Assembly (NCBI RefSeq): GCF_034006445.1 | Contig: NZ_JAVESS010000008.1 | Coordinates: 33,956-97,955, forward strand | Source of the DNA: Desulfovibrio sp. | GTDB lineage: Bacteria > Desulfobacterota > Desulfovibrionia > Desulfovibrionales > Desulfovibrionaceae | Length of the DNA stretch: 64,000 nt | Reading direction: 5' to 3' | Shown: positions 50,322 through 60,213 of the stretch, one piece after another | Layout of the letters: each line of letters opens with the position of its first letter | Numbering within the stretch: position 1 is the stretch's first letter | Program-made: the position numbers and the translations under genes | The notes under the pieces: generated by a model | What the model saw: only the letters and a program-made list of their open reading frames with translations | Database searches by the model: none | Told to the model about the DNA's origin: nothing

Positions 50322-52589
50322 CTAGCAAGGGGGCCGCAGCCTCTCCGCCAGCCGGGTATAGCGTTTGCGGGTCTTGTTGTTTTTGACGGCCATATGCAGC
50401 GCGCGGGACTCGCCCACAAGAATGACCAGCTTTTTGCCGCGCGTGGCCCCTGTGTAGACCAGGTTGCGCTGGAGCAGCATATAGTGCTGCATCATGATGG
50501 GAATGACCACAGCGGGATACTCCGACCCCTGGGATTTGTGAATGGATATGGCATAGGCAGGGGCCAGTTCGTCCAGTTCATCGAACTCGTAGGGCACGAC
50601 GCGGTCGTCAAAGGTGACACTGAGGGTGCGATCCGTAAGATCCATAAAACTGATGCGTCCCATGTCGCCGTTAAAAACGTCCTTGTCGTAGTTGTTGCGT
50701 ATCTGCATGACCTTGTCGTGCAGGCGAAAGGCGCGCTCGCCGCGCCGCACCTCAAGGCCGTTGGGGTTCAGGGCCTCCTGCAGGCGGGCGTTCATCTGCC
50801 CCGCTCCCACGGCACCCTTGTGCATGGGGGTGAGCACCTGGATATCATCCACGGAATCAAAGCCGAAACGGCGCGGTATGTGGTTGCGCACAAGGTCAAC
50901 GATAAGCTCGGCGGCCTTTTCAGGGTCGTTCTGGTGGATAAAATAAAAATCCGACAGCCTGTCCTTGCTGGATTCCAGCGAGGGCACTTCGCCCTTGTTG
51001 ATGAGGTGCGCATTGCAGATGATTTCGCTCTCTGCGGACTGGCGAAAGATTTCCGTCAGTTCCACCACGGGCACGACGCCGGAGTTGATCACGTCGGCCA
51101 GCACGTTGCCCGGCCCCACCGAAGGCAGCTGATGCACGTCGCCCACCAGCACAAGGGTTGCGCCCAGCGGCACGGCCTTGAGCAGGTGGTAAAAAAGCAG
51201 GGTGTCCATCATGGACGCTTCGTCAACGACGAGCAGGCCGCAGGCAAGGGGGCTGTCCTCATTACGGGCGAAGCCGTCCTCCTTGGGGCTGTATTCCAGC
51301 AGGCGGTGGATGGTGCGGGCCTCGCGCCCGGAGGTTTCGGCCATACGCTTGGCGGCGCGGCCTGTGGGCGCTGCCAGCAATATGCGGGCGCGCACCTCGG
51401 CAAAAAGATTGATAATGGCGTTGATGATGGTGGTCTTGCCCGTGCCGGGGCCGCCCGTGAGCACCATAACCTTGCTGCGAGCCGCCATGCGCACGGCTTC
51501 AAGCTGTTCGGGCGCAAGCGCTATGTCCAGTTGCGCCACCACCTTGTCCACGGTGGCGTCAGCATTTTCAAAGCGGATGGATTTGGGAGAATTGAGCAGC
51601 CTTTGCAGATAAAAGGCCGTTTTGGACTCGCAGTGGAAGTAGCGGCGCAGGTAGACGCCGGTTTCCGGCAGGCAGACCTGCGCTTCGGAATCCGGGCCAG
51701 CGCCGGGCATCTCCATATCTTCACGCACAATGCGCTCGTCCTCCTCAAGGGAAGACAGGGCTTCACCCACAAGGCCCTCATCCACGCCCAGCTGGGCGCA
51801 CACGGCTTCCATCAGGGCGGATTCCGGCAAGTACACGTTGCCGTCGTCCGTGGCTTTTTGTAGCACGTACAGTGTGCCCGCCTGAATCCGCAAGGGGTGG
51901 TCATGCTCAAAGCCGAGCTTGCGCGCCGCCGCATCGGCCGTGACAAAGCCGATGCCGTGAATGTCCATGGCCAGGCGGTACGGGTTTTCGCGCACAATGG
52001 TCAGCGCATCGGCGCCATAGGCGCGGTAGATGCGCACGGCATAGGCCGGGGTGATACCGTGGGGCTGCAAAAAAAGCAGCAGATCGCGTATGCCCCGGTG
52101 CTCGGCCCAGGACGTGCGGATGCGCTCAAGACTCTTTTGCCCCACGCCGCGCACCTTGAGCAGGCGTTCCGGCTCTTCGTCCAGTACACGGATGGTGTCG
52201 GTACCGAAAGCCTTGACGATGCGGGTGGCCATTTCATCGCCGACCCCCTTGATGAGGCCGGACGCCAGATACAGGCGGATGCCCTCGCTGGTGGCGGGCA
52301 TCATTTCCTCGACATTGCTGAACTCGACCTGACGGCCAAAACGGGTGTTATTGACCCAGCGCCCGCTGAGCTTCATCTGCACCCCTGCCTGCGGATTGAC
52401 CATATGCCCCACGCAGCTCACCGATTCACGCGGACGGGTGAGGCCGCCGTCGCCGCCAGAACTGTTGACGCTGCCGGGCATGAGACGCAGCACGGTATAG
52501 CCGTTCTCTTCGTTATGAAAGACAACGCGCTCGATGGTGCCGGTAATTTCGACCGCATCCGGGTCTTGCAGCAGGGACATTTCCTTCAT
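50322..52589 (-). CDS. recD2: RecD2-type ATP-dependent DNA helicase
   Basis: A 755-residue SF1B helicase (5'-3'), DNA repair. An N-terminal OB-like part (ITGTIERVVFHNEENGYTVLR) precedes helix-hairpin-helix repeats (LIKGVGDEMATRIVKAFG, LLKVRGVGQKSLERI). The motor follows: Walker A GGPGTGKTTIINAI, GRAAKRM, Walker B LLVVDEASMMD, VGDVHQLPSVGPG and, near the end, SIHKSQGSEYPAVVIP and VYTGATRGKKLV. RecB and RecC are not nearby, as expected for RecD2. The start at 52589 is one base after the stop of the HhH gene, so translation is probably coupled. Confidence 0.93.
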   Translation of the reverse strand: MKEMSLLQDPDAVEITGTIERVVFHNEENGYTVLRLMPGSVNSSGGDGGLTRPRESVSCVGHMVNPQAGVQMKLSGRWVNNTRFGRQVEFSNVEEMMPATSEGIRLYLASGLIKGVGDEMATRIVKAFGTDTIRVLDEEPERLLKVRGVGQKSLERIRTSWAEHRGIRDLLLFLQPHGITPAYAVRIYRAYGADALTIVRENPYRLAMDIHGIGFVTADAAARKLGFEHDHPLRIQAGTLYVLQKATDDGNVYLPESALMEAVCAQLGVDEGLVGEALSSLEEDERIVREDMEMPGAGPDSEAQVCLPETGVYLRRYFHCESKTAFYLQRLLNSPKSIRFENADATVDKVVAQLDIALAPEQLEAVRMAARSKVMVLTGGPGTGKTTIINAIINLFAEVRARILLAAPTGRAAKRMAETSGREARTIHRLLEYSPKEDGFARNEDSPLACGLLVVDEASMMDTLLFYHLLKAVPLGATLVLVGDVHQLPSVGPGNVLADVINSGVVPVVELTEIFRQSAESEIICNAHLINKGEVPSLESSKDRLSDFYFIHQNDPEKAAELIVDLVRNHIPRRFGFDSVDDIQVLTPMHKGAVGAGQMNARLQEALNPNGLEVRRGERAFRLHDKVMQIRNNYDKDVFNGDMGRISFMDLTDRTLSVTFDDRVVPYEFDELDELAPAYAISIHKSQGSEYPAVVIPIMMQHYMLLQRNLVYTGATRGKKLVILVGESRALHMAVKNNKTRKRYTRLAERLRPPC

Positions 52590-52590
52590 G

Positions 52591-52890
52591 TCAGCGATTT
52601 TCCAGGGCAGGGCTTGCACCGTCGGGGATGGCCTTGCGGTTGCGCGACCACCAGAACCAGTCGCGCTGTTCCGGCGGCAGGTGCGGGTTACGGGCCTGCG
52701 CCACGGCGCAGTGCATGACGTCCAGGCAGCAGATATCGACCTTTTGCCCCTTGAGGCGGCAAAGGGCGTCATACAGTTCCTGCGGGTCGCGGCCTGCAAG
52801 GTCGTCCAGGCTGGTCACGCCAAGCAGGTCAAAATCTTTCAGCGAGGCTGGCCCGATGGAGCGCAGGCCCTGCAGGGGATGCTTCTTCAT
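52591..52890 (-). CDS. Small helix-hairpin-helix protein (Cdd1-like)
   Basis: A 99-residue protein. A helix-hairpin-helix-type start (HPLQGLRSIGPASLKDFDLLGV) is followed by DLAGRDPQELYDALCRLKG and a Cys/His-containing tail (DICCLDVMHCAVAQARNP, DWFWWSRNRKA). It resembles the Cdd1/mitomycin-resistance-like family, whose function is unproven. Its start overlaps the aroC stop (ATGA), and recD2 follows one base after its stop. This position between aroC and a helicase suggests a DNA-related role. Confidence 0.82.
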   Translation of the reverse strand: MKKHPLQGLRSIGPASLKDFDLLGVTSLDDLAGRDPQELYDALCRLKGQKVDICCLDVMHCAVAQARNPHLPPEQRDWFWWSRNRKAIPDGASPALENR

Positions 52891-53984
52891 ACGCCGACGC
52901 CCATGCGTTGCTGCAAAAGCAGCGCATCGGCCAGGGCCAGCGCCGTCATGGCTTCCAGCACGGGAACCACGCGCGGAATGGCCGCCAGATCGTGCCGTCC
53001 GCCCACAAGCACCGTGGCGGCATTGCCTTCCTTGTCCACGGTGTTCTGCGTGATGGCAATGGACGCGATGGGCTTGACCGCCGCCCGCAGCACAATGTCC
53101 TGACCGCTGGAAATGCCGCCAAGAATGCCGCCCGCGTGGTTGGAGGCAAAGCGCGCCTTGCCGGGGCCCGGCTCGTCAGCAGGGAACAAGGGGTCATTGT
53201 TCTGCGAACCGCGCAGGGCAGCCGCCGCAAAGCCTTCGCCTATTTCCACGCCCTTTACCGCGCCCACGCTCATGATGGCATGGGCCAGCACAGCCTCAAG
53301 CTTGTCAAAAACGGGTTCGCCAAGCCCTGCGGGCACGTTGCGCGCTTCAATACGCACAATGCCGCCCAGGGTTTCTCCGGTCTTGCGGGCCTCGGCCACC
53401 AAGGCGTCCCACTGGGTGACCACCGAGGGCGCGGCGGCGCAATAGGGGCGCATGGCGGCTCCGTCCATATCCATGCCCCACTGGGGTATGGCAAGACCGC
53501 CCAGTTCAACGCAGCCGCCAAGAATTTTCACGCCGCGCAGGGCCAGAATTTTTCTGGCCACAACGCCGCCAGCCACTCGGGCCGCTGTTTCGCGCCCGGA
53601 TGAACGCCCGCCGCCACGGTGGTCGCGCAGACCGTTGTATTTCTGAAAATACCCCCAGTCCGCATGGCCGGGACGAAAAACTTCCGCCAGATTGCCGTAA
53701 TCGTGGGAACGCTGGTCTTCATTGGCGATAAAGAACGCAATGGGCGTGCCTGTGGTGAGACCCTCATAAACGCCGGAAAGCAGACGGACGGTGTCGGCCT
53801 CCTTGCGCTTGGTGGCTGTGGGCCCCTGGCCGGGCTTGCGGCGATCCAGTTCGGCCTGCATATGGGCTTCGGTCAGTTCGAGGCCCGCAGGGCAGCCGTC
53901 AATGATGCCGCCAAGGCCGGCCCCGTGGGATTCGCCAAATGTGGTCAGGCGCAGGGCGCGCCCAAAGGTGTTTCCGGCCATCAT
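52887..53984 (-). CDS. aroC: Chorismate synthase
   Basis: A 365-residue enzyme making chorismate from EPSP with reduced FMN, last step of the shikimate pathway. Signatures: GNTFGRALRLTTFGESHGAG, RRKPGQGPTATKRKEADTV, GHADWGYFQKYNGLRDHRGG (PROSITE-like region), GRSSGRETAARVAGG, FASNHAGGILGGISSGQ and ITQNTVDKEG. Two adjacent Met codons form the start. It leads the aroC-HhH-recD2 operon. Upstream bases contain the edge of repeat cluster 2. Confidence 0.96.
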   Translation of the reverse strand: MMAGNTFGRALRLTTFGESHGAGLGGIIDGCPAGLELTEAHMQAELDRRKPGQGPTATKRKEADTVRLLSGVYEGLTTGTPIAFFIANEDQRSHDYGNLAEVFRPGHADWGYFQKYNGLRDHRGGGRSSGRETAARVAGGVVARKILALRGVKILGGCVELGGLAIPQWGMDMDGAAMRPYCAAAPSVVTQWDALVAEARKTGETLGGIVRIEARNVPAGLGEPVFDKLEAVLAHAIMSVGAVKGVEIGEGFAAAALRGSQNNDPLFPADEPGPGKARFASNHAGGILGGISSGQDIVLRAAVKPIASIAITQNTVDKEGNAATVLVGGRHDLAAIPRVVPVLEAMTALALADALLLQQRMGVGV

Positions 53985-54126
53985 GCACCTCGCGCAGGAC
54001 AGAAAATATGGTTCGGGGCCGCCGTTTTGGCAGCCAGAATCTTTTCAGTATAGAAAAGGGAAGCGCGGCTGGCAAGCTGTGGGGTGGGAGGAGGGCTTTC
54101 GCAGCAGGGGGTTGGGGGAAAATAAA

Positions 54127-54220
54127 GCAGGGTTTGTTCTTTGAATGGGGGTTGTTGTGCCCTGCGGGCACGGAAGCTTTCTTTTTGTGTTGTTTGGGTC
54201 GCCTCCGGCGGGGAGGCGAA
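54127..54220 (-). repeat. Repeat A, partial copy
   Basis: Starts with GCAGGGTTTGTTCTTTGAAT, contains TGCCCTGCGGGCACGGAAGC and ends at GCCTCCGGCGGGGAGGCG. Another unit in the same orientation follows after about 30 bases. Confidence 0.75.
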
Positions 54221-54252
54221 ACTTTCGCTGCAAGGCTTTAAGAGAAAGCAAA

Positions 54253-54550
54253 GCAGGGTTTGTCCTTTGAACGGTGGCGTTTGTACCCTGCGGGCACGGA
54301 AGCTTTCATTTTCTTCAATTTGGGCCGCCTCCGGCGGGGGCAGAAGGGGGCCTGTTAGGGGCTGCTGCCCCTCCGAGGCCCCCTCTGCACTCCCCCCGGA
54401 CAACCCCGCTGGGCTAGTCGTGTCTTTCCACTCCCACGGATTTGCCCGTAAAGGCTTTCCATATCCCACCATTCCGCGAGGGCTGCGCGGCTTTTGCTCC
54501 GGGAGCTTCCTCGCTCCGCTCGGCGATCTCCCTGCGCGCCGCGCAATGCC
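54253..54550 (-). repeat. Repeat A, copy 4 (variant 2)
   Basis: Full ~298-base unit ending in CCGCGCAATGCC; the centre matches variant 2 at 47962-48260. Confidence 0.85.
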
Positions 54551-54834
54551 AGCGTGCGTCTTCACGTTGAATGCAAGGCCGAGGGCGTCTGGCTGGCTTG
54601 AGACATAGTGGAGGCTTTGGGCTTTATGTCTTCTCGTTGTGTAGCGTCCAAACGTGACCACAGGTATGGCGGGCTTCGCCCCCAAATATCTGTTACGCAA
54701 GCAACGAGCTCAAGCCTGTGCCGTTTCTCAGACAAGGCGTGGCCTGGTGCTTGGACGGTGTCATAAAGAATCGAAGGCGACATGTCGGCATGAGGTACTC
54801 TTACGGCTTTCTATACAGCGCATGGTCGCACGCT
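54551..54834. repeat. Spacer C-like segment
   Basis: Diverged relative of the spacer at 47390-47744 (shared GGGCGTCTGGCTGG, TTATGTCTTC-type and GTGTCATAAA-type tracts). It joins two repeat A units in inverted orientation. Confidence 0.6.
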
Positions 54835-55090
54835 GGCATTGCGCGGCGCGCAGGGAGATCGCCGAGCGAAGCGAGGAAGCTCCCGGAGCAGAGGCCGCGC
54901 AGCCCTCGCGGAATGTTGGAAAGGGGAAAGCTCCAGCGGGGTGCTTCGGGGGGGATGCAAGGGGGGCCGAGAAGGGGGCGCAGCCCCATAACCGGCCCCG
55001 CCTTGCCCTCGCCGGAGGCGGCCCAAACGAAATAAACGAAAAGCCCCCGTGCCCGCAGGGCACAGAAAGCACCTCTCAAAGGACAAGCCC
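54835..55090 (+). repeat. Repeat A, copy 5 (variant 1)
   Basis: Full ~256-base unit, GGCATTGCGCGGCGCGCAGG to CTCTCAAAGGACAAGCCC. Confidence 0.85.
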
Positions 55091-55156
55091 GGTTTTAATT
55101 ACCTTGGAGCACCTACCGCGCGAGTCCCCGCCTTGCCGCCCGTCGCGCATGCCATG

Positions 55157-55247
55157 CCCACAACCACGCAGGCGGCCCAAACGAAATAAACGAAAAGCCC
55201 CCGTGCCCGCAGGGCACAAAAGCCACCTCTCAAAGGACAGACTCTGC
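55157..55247 (+). repeat. Repeat A, 3' fragment
   Basis: Only the last 90 bases of a unit: AGGCGGCCCAAACGAAATAA through GTGCCCGCAGGGCAC to CAAAGGACAGACTCTGC. Confidence 0.75.
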
Positions 55248-55439
55248 TTTATTTTTTTCAGAGCGCCAACCCGCAGCCCCCATGCTAGCAAAGTATTATC
55301 CACGTACCTCAAAGACCAGTACCAAAGTTCAGGCCCTTCATCACAACGTGCCTTTTCTTAACAACCATCTGCCATTCCTTAAACTTCCTACAGCCAATGT
55401 GATGTCCTCGAACTACCATTCAGCGTGAAGGCGCACGCT
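55248..55439 (+). repeat. Spacer B, copy 2
   Basis: About 190 bases, CAGAGCGCCAACCCGCAGCC to CAGCGTGAAGGCGCACGCT, nearly identical to 55699-55890. Confidence 0.8.
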
Positions 55440-55698
55440 GGCATTGCGCGGCGCGCAGGGAGATCGCCGAGCGCAGCGAGGAAGCTCCCGGAGCAGATGC
55501 CGCGCAGCCCTCGTGGAATGGTGGAAAGGGGAAAGCCCCAGCGGGGTGCTTCGGGGGGGATGCAAGGGGGGCCGAGAAGGGGGCGCAGCCCCATAACCGG
55601 CCCCGCCTTGCCCTCGCCGGAGGCGGCCCAAACTAAATAAAAGAAAAGCCCCCGTGCCCGCAGGGCACAGAAAGCACCTCTCGAAGGACAAGCCCTGC
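55440..55698 (+). repeat. Repeat A, copy 6 (variant 1)
   Basis: Full ~259-base unit, tandem with copy 7 through spacer B. Confidence 0.85.
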
Positions 55699-55890
55699 TT
55701 TATTTTCTTCAGAGTGCCAACCCACAGCCCCCATGCTAGCAAAGTATTATCCACGTACCTCAAAGACCAGTACCAAAGTTCAGGCCCTTCATCACAACGT
55801 GCCTTTCCTTAACAACCATCTGCCATTCCTTAAACTTCCTACCGCCAATGTGATGTCCTCGAACTACCATTCAGCGCGAAGGCGCGCGCT
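55699..55890 (+). repeat. Spacer B, copy 3
   Basis: Differs from copy 2 at a handful of positions (CAGAGTGCCAACCCACAGCC at the start). Confidence 0.8.
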
Positions 55891-56151
55891 GGCATTGTGC
55901 GGCGCGCAGGGAGATCGCCGAGCGAAGCGAGGAAGCTCCCGGAGCAGAAGCCGCGCAGCCCTCGTCGAATCACGATAACGGGAAAGCTCCAGCAGGGGTG
56001 CTTCGGGGGGGATGCAAGGGGGGCCGAGAAGGGGGCGCAGCCCCATAACCGGCCCCGCCTTGCCCTCGCCGGAGGCGGCCCAAACCAAATATAAAAAAGG
56101 CCTCCGTGCCCGCCGGGCACACAAGCCACCTCTCAAAGGACAGACTCTGCT
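55891..56151 (+). repeat. Repeat A, copy 7 (variant 1)
   Basis: Full unit with a changed centre (CGAATCACGATAACGGGAAA) and CGTGCCCGCCGGGCAC in the final stem; followed by a short extra GGACAGGCCCAGATTTATTT copy of the end. Confidence 0.83.
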
Positions 56152-56298
56152 TTATTTTCTTCAGAGCGCTCGAAGGACAGGCCCAGATTTATTTTCTTCA
56201 GAGCGCTCGCCGCGCATGCCCCCCTCCCCTACAAAGTACCCACAAAAAAGAGCGGAGAGGCATGACGCCCCTCCGCTCCAGATATTCCAGGACAGATT

Positions 56299-56438
56299 AA
56301 CTTTGAAATGTTTCACATTTCAAAGTTTTCATTCAGCCGCAAAATGCGATTTTCGGCTGAATCCACGCCACGTTGTGGCGCGCTGTACTTTCGTACAGCG
56401 TTAGAGCATTTACACTTTTTCAAAGTTAAAATGCTCTA
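56299..56438. repeat. Five-hairpin array, second copy
   Basis: Hairpins in order: AACTTTGAAATG/CATTTCAAAGTT, ATTCAGCCG/CGGCTGAAT, CGCCAC/GTGGCG, CGCTGTAC/GTACAGCG and AGAGCATTT/AAATGCTCT. This is the order of 3177-3314 reversed. It ends 20 bases beyond the metK stop and may act as its terminator. Confidence 0.78.
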
Positions 56439-56458
56439 TTCTGGCGAATATGCCGCTA

Positions 56459-57631
56459 CTACACCTTGGCGGCGGTACGCAGGTCGGCCACGGCATCGGT
56501 GGCTTCCCAGGTGAATTCGGGCAGTTCGCGCCCAAAATGGCCGTAGCAGGAGGTTTTCTGGTAGATGGGACGCTTGAGGTCAAGGCGCTTGCTGATGAAA
56601 TAGGGGCGCAGGTCAAAAACTTCGCGCACGGCCTTGGTCAGGATTTCGTCAGGAATCTCGCTGGTTCCCTGCGAAGACACAAGCACGCTCACGGGCTGGG
56701 CCACGCCGATGCAATAGGCGATCTGCACTTCGCACACAGGGGCAAGGCCAGCGGCCACGACGTTTTTGGCAATGTAGCGGCCCATGTACGCGCCGGAACG
56801 GTCAACCTTGGAGGGGTCCTTGCCGGAGAAAGCGCCGCCGCCGTGGTGGCCGCTGCCGCCGTAGGTGTCCTGAATGATCTTGCGACCGGTGAGGCCGCAG
56901 TCGCCCATGGGGCCGCCCACCACAAAGCGTCCTGTGGTATTGATGAAGATTTCGCAGTCTTTTTCGGTAAAGTAGCCGGAAGGCTCAAGGATGGGGCGAA
57001 TCACGTGCTTTTTCACGGCTTCGGCCACATCCGCCTGACTGGCGCTGGCGGCGTGCTGGGTGGAAACTACCACGTTGTTGATGCGCACGGGCCTGCCGTC
57101 CTGGTATTCAAAAGAAACCTGGGTCTTGCCGTCCGGGCGGAAAATATCCACCAGACCGTCCTTGCGCACCTTGGTGAGCTGCTGCGAAAGCTGATGCGCC
57201 CAATAGATGGGGGCGGGCATCAGAGTGGCGGTTTCGTCGCAGGCATAACCAAACATCATGCCCTGGTCGCCCGCGCCCTGATCTTCGGGCTTTGCACGCA
57301 CAACGCCCTGGGCGATGTCGGGCGACTGATGCCCGATGGTGGAAATGACGGCGCAGGTCTTCCAGTCAAAGCCCATGTCGGAATTGCTGTAGCCGATGTT
57401 CTTGATGGTATCGCGCACCACGGTGGGCAGGTCGGCGTAGCCGGTGGTGCTTATTTCACCGGCGATAATGGCCATACCCGTGGTCACCAGAGTTTCGCAG
57501 GCCACGTGGGCGTCGGCGTCCTGGGCCAGCAGGGTGTCCAGAACCGCGTCGGAAATCTGGTCTGCCACCTTGTCGGGATGCCCCTCGGTGACGGATTCGG
57601 AGGTAAAGAAATATTTGCCCTTGGTCTGCAT
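56459..57631 (-). CDS. metK: S-adenosylmethionine synthetase
   Basis: A 390-residue enzyme making SAM from methionine and ATP. Signatures: [48 protein letters not shown], the P-loop-like [20 protein letters not shown] and the C-terminal [14 protein letters not shown]. The start at 57631 follows AAAGGAGAACAGC. It lies 43 bases downstream of panC on the same strand. I looked for a SAM riboswitch in this gap, but it is too short and shows none. Confidence 0.97.
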   Translation of the reverse strand: MQTKGKYFFTSESVTEGHPDKVADQISDAVLDTLLAQDADAHVACETLVTTGMAIIAGEISTTGYADLPTVVRDTIKNIGYSNSDMGFDWKTCAVISTIGHQSPDIAQGVVRAKPEDQGAGDQGMMFGYACDETATLMPAPIYWAHQLSQQLTKVRKDGLVDIFRPDGKTQVSFEYQDGRPVRINNVVVSTQHAASASQADVAEAVKKHVIRPILEPSGYFTEKDCEIFINTTGRFVVGGPMGDCGLTGRKIIQDTYGGSGHHGGGAFSGKDPSKVDRSGAYMGRYIAKNVVAAGLAPVCEVQIAYCIGVAQPVSVLVSSQGTSEIPDEILTKAVREVFDLRPYFISKRLDLKRPIYQKTSCYGHFGRELPEFTWEATDAVADLRTAAKV

Positions 57632-57674
57632 GCTGTTCTCCTTTAAAGGATCACACCGCAGGCGCGGTGCGTTG

Positions 57675-58520
57675 CTAACGCAAAATAATGTTGTCGATAA
57701 GTCTGGCCTTGCCCATGCGCACGGCACAGGCCATGAGGGCCGGGCCGTCAACCTTGTCGAGCTGAGCCAGGGATTCGGGATGTACAATGCTGAGATAGTC
57801 CAAACGCCCCAGCGGCAAAAGCTCCGCCCAGCGGCGCAGCACGGCCTCACGCAGCAGGGACACGCTGGTCTCGCCCTCCTGCGCCAGCTTTTGCGCGTGC
57901 AGCAGGCCCCGGCGGATTTCCGGCGCCTGGGCGCGCTCTTCAGGGGCAAGGTAGACATTGCGCGACGACAGCGCGAGCCCGTCGGACTCACGCACGATGG
58001 GGAGCGTTTCAATGCGCACAGGCAGGTTGAGATCCCGCACCATACGGCGCAGGATGGCCTGCTGCTGCCAGTCTTTCTGGCCGAAAACAGCCACGTCAGC
58101 CGCGCTCAGCATGAAAAGCTTGAGCACCACGGTGCACACGCCGCGAAAATGTATGGGGCGGGTCTGACCGCACAGCCCCTTGGCAAGGTCGGGAACCTCG
58201 ACCCAGGTGGCGTGATCCGGCGCGTACATGGACCCCGGTTCGGGCATGAAGAGCACATCCGCGCCATGGCTGGCGGCAATGGCCGCGTCGCGTTCGGCGT
58301 CGCGCGGGTATGCGTCAAGGTCCTCATCGGGCCCAAACTGGGTAGGATTGACGAAAAGGGTTACCACAAGCCTTTTGCCCAAGGTGCGACCCTGAGCCAT
58401 AAGGGCTTCGTGTCCGGCGTGGTAATAGCCCATGGTGGGGACAAGCGCGATGTCGTCCCCGTCCTTGTGCCAGGCGCGGCACTGGGCCGCCAATTGCTGT
58501 GGGGTAGTTAATATCTGCAT
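57675..58520 (-). CDS. panC: Pantothenate synthetase
   Basis: A 281-residue enzyme that joins pantoate and beta-alanine with ATP. It has [16 protein letters not shown] (HxGH nucleotidyl-transfer motif), [22 protein letters not shown], the second ATP motif [10 protein letters not shown] and [14 protein letters not shown] (KMSKS-equivalent). It is probably co-transcribed with metK. No panB or panD is in the window. Confidence 0.95.
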   Translation of the reverse strand: MQILTTPQQLAAQCRAWHKDGDDIALVPTMGYYHAGHEALMAQGRTLGKRLVVTLFVNPTQFGPDEDLDAYPRDAERDAAIAASHGADVLFMPEPGSMYAPDHATWVEVPDLAKGLCGQTRPIHFRGVCTVVLKLFMLSAADVAVFGQKDWQQQAILRRMVRDLNLPVRIETLPIVRESDGLALSSRNVYLAPEERAQAPEIRRGLLHAQKLAQEGETSVSLLREAVLRRWAELLPLGRLDYLSIVHPESLAQLDKVDGPALMACAVRMGKARLIDNIILR

Positions 58521-58729
58521 ATCAAGGTATTGTGATATAGTTTAAGAGAATCCATTTATACACGTGTCGAGAAGGCTTGTAAAGAAAAAGAGGGGGCCTG
58601 CCCCGCCCTGCTGATATTCAGGGCGGCACTCAGGGGACGGGGCATGGAGCCAGCATGGCGCTGCACGGGGCCGGGCCGCCGCCCTTGACCCTCCCGGCGG
58701 CAATGGGCATAAGAAGAGCGGGAGGGCAC

Positions 58730-59299
58730 ATGGTGAAACCTTTTTATCAGGGCAAGTTGGACACATTTTGCGCAATTTACGCCGTGCTGAACGCCCTGCG
58801 CCTTACCCACAGCATTCGGGTGCTCAAGGCGCGCAACATTCTCAATGAAACCCTGATGGCTTTGGCGACCTCGCCGGAAGTGTTCAGGGCCGTGCTTGAG
58901 CAGGAGACCGACTACTGCACTCTTGTGGACGGCATGCTGCGCGCGCAGAGCCGCGTGTTCCCCCTGGACGTGCGCCAGCCCTTTGGCACGGATCAGGATC
59001 CATCCGCCGAACAGGTGTGGGACTGCTGTGACCAGTGGCTCAATGGCGGCAGCAACCGCGCTATTGTGTTTCGTTTTTTGCGCCACATCACGCCCGACAG
59101 CCCGGCCGTGAACCGCCACTGGACAACGGCCGACAGCCTGAAGGATGACGTGCTGCATCTTTTTGACTGCAGCCATGAGGCGGAGGCCATCCTCAATGTG
59201 CGCAAGGGCTCTTTTGTGACACGCCCGCAGGAAATCGAGCAGGACAAGCTGCTGTACATCCAGCCGGAGACCATCCGCCTGATACGCCTGCCGGTGTAA
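58730..59299 (+). CDS. Putative cysteine-peptidase-like (C39-like) protein
   Basis: A 189-residue soluble protein. GKLDTFCAIYAVLNALRL near the start resembles the Cys-helix of papain-like/C39 peptidases (Cys about residue 13). A later His (NRHWTTADSL) and Asp/Asn could complete a catalytic set, but I cannot confirm their spacing. No signal peptide. The start at 58730 follows GGAGGGCAC; an in-frame ATG 75 bases upstream has no such site. It is divergent from panC. Function unknown. Confidence 0.7.
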   Translation: MVKPFYQGKLDTFCAIYAVLNALRLTHSIRVLKARNILNETLMALATSPEVFRAVLEQETDYCTLVDGMLRAQSRVFPLDVRQPFGTDQDPSAEQVWDCCDQWLNGGSNRAIVFRFLRHITPDSPAVNRHWTTADSLKDDVLHLFDCSHEAEAILNVRKGSFVTRPQEIEQDKLLYIQPETIRLIRLPV

Positions 59300-59555
59300 A
59301 GCCTTCTGCTGCTAAAAAAGGGCACATCCCTGCCGCTGCGCGAGAGCGCGGCGCGCCGCAACGTTTCGGGGATGCAGCGTTTATTGCCTTACCTCCCGTG
59401 TTGTACCGTCAAAAAACCACGCCAAGTTACCAGTCTTATTATATCCACTTGCAATAAAATACTTTTTTTTACACTGGCCGGATTATTGCATTTTTCCAGG
59501 CGTTCTCTGGCGCGGCACACGCGCCCAACGCAATGCGCAAGCAAGCGAGGTAAGC
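59300..59555. other. Spacer with promoter-like AT-rich stretch
   Basis: No gene. A GCGCGAGAGCGCG-type hairpin lies near 59338-59358. The AT-rich bases near 59400-59475 (TTATTATATCCACTTGCAAT) may contain the promoter of the next gene; no clean hexamer pair is visible. Confidence 0.4.
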
Positions 59556-60146
59556 ATGACGCCTGTACTCTGGCTGCTGGGTCTTTCTGGCAGCGGTAAA
59601 ACCGCACTTGGTTCCCTTCTGCGCCTGTATCTGGAAGGGCAGGGCATTGAAACAGCCTTTATTGACGAAGGCAGATTTTGCCCACAGGCCCATGTTGCCC
59701 CTGAAGGCCGCGTTGCCGCGATCAACGCCTTGCGCGATCATGCTTTGCAGCAGCACGCCCAGGGTCGCCTGTGCATTGTGGCGGCCACCACCCCCTATGA
59801 CAGCATGCGCCAGAAAAACCGTGAAATCTTGCCCCTGTACCGTGAAGTGTGGGTGCGCTGCTCACTGCAAACGCTGGTAGAGCGCGACACCAGGGGATTG
59901 TACGCCATGGCCGGGCACACCCACGTCGCTGGCCTGTGCGGCCTGACCGACAAATTTGATGAGCCGCGCCGCGCTGATCATATCATTGATACTGACCGCC
60001 ACAGCCTGGCCGAAAGTTATTTGCAGTTGCGCGACCTTGCCCTGAACGCTCTGGATACTGCGCGCCACTGGCAGCGCATGCAGCACGCGCTGCTGCCGGA
60101 ACGTCTGCTGCCTGCGGCCCGCATGCAGCCGGCCATAGCCCTTTAG
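59556..60146 (+). CDS. Adenylylsulfate kinase-like (CysC family) protein
   Basis: A 196-residue P-loop kinase. It has Walker A GLSGSGKTALGSLL at the start, a DxD-like DEGRFC, and an NREI-LYREVWVRCSLQTLVERDTRGLYAMA segment typical of CysC. Classical CysC has DGDNVRHGL after the P-loop; here FIDEGRFCPQAH stands in that place, so the substrate may differ from adenylylsulfate. No sulfate assimilation or sulfated-glycan genes are adjacent. Start follows AGCGAGGTAAGC. Confidence 0.78.
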   Translation: MTPVLWLLGLSGSGKTALGSLLRLYLEGQGIETAFIDEGRFCPQAHVAPEGRVAAINALRDHALQQHAQGRLCIVAATTPYDSMRQKNREILPLYREVWVRCSLQTLVERDTRGLYAMAGHTHVAGLCGLTDKFDEPRRADHIIDTDRHSLAESYLQLRDLALNALDTARHWQRMQHALLPERLLPAARMQPAIAL

Positions 60147-60213
60147 GGCAGTACATCGCCGCTGCTCTGCGGCTGCGGGTGGAACATCCACACCTCTGCC
60201 GTCACTGGCGGCC

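Larger units (their letters stand above)
53985..56298. other. Intergenic repeat cluster 2
   Basis: 2.3 kb between aroC and metK with no convincing gene. It carries seven full or partial copies of repeat A (first minus, then plus orientation), two complete B spacers and one C-like spacer. Confidence 0.8.

Noticed and set aside
54127..56151. CRISPR array
   Set aside because: Repeat units are 250-300 bases with internal structure and the spacers are themselves repeated; no cas genes.
57632..57674. SAM riboswitch before metK
   Set aside because: Only 43 bases separate panC and metK, with one small hairpin.
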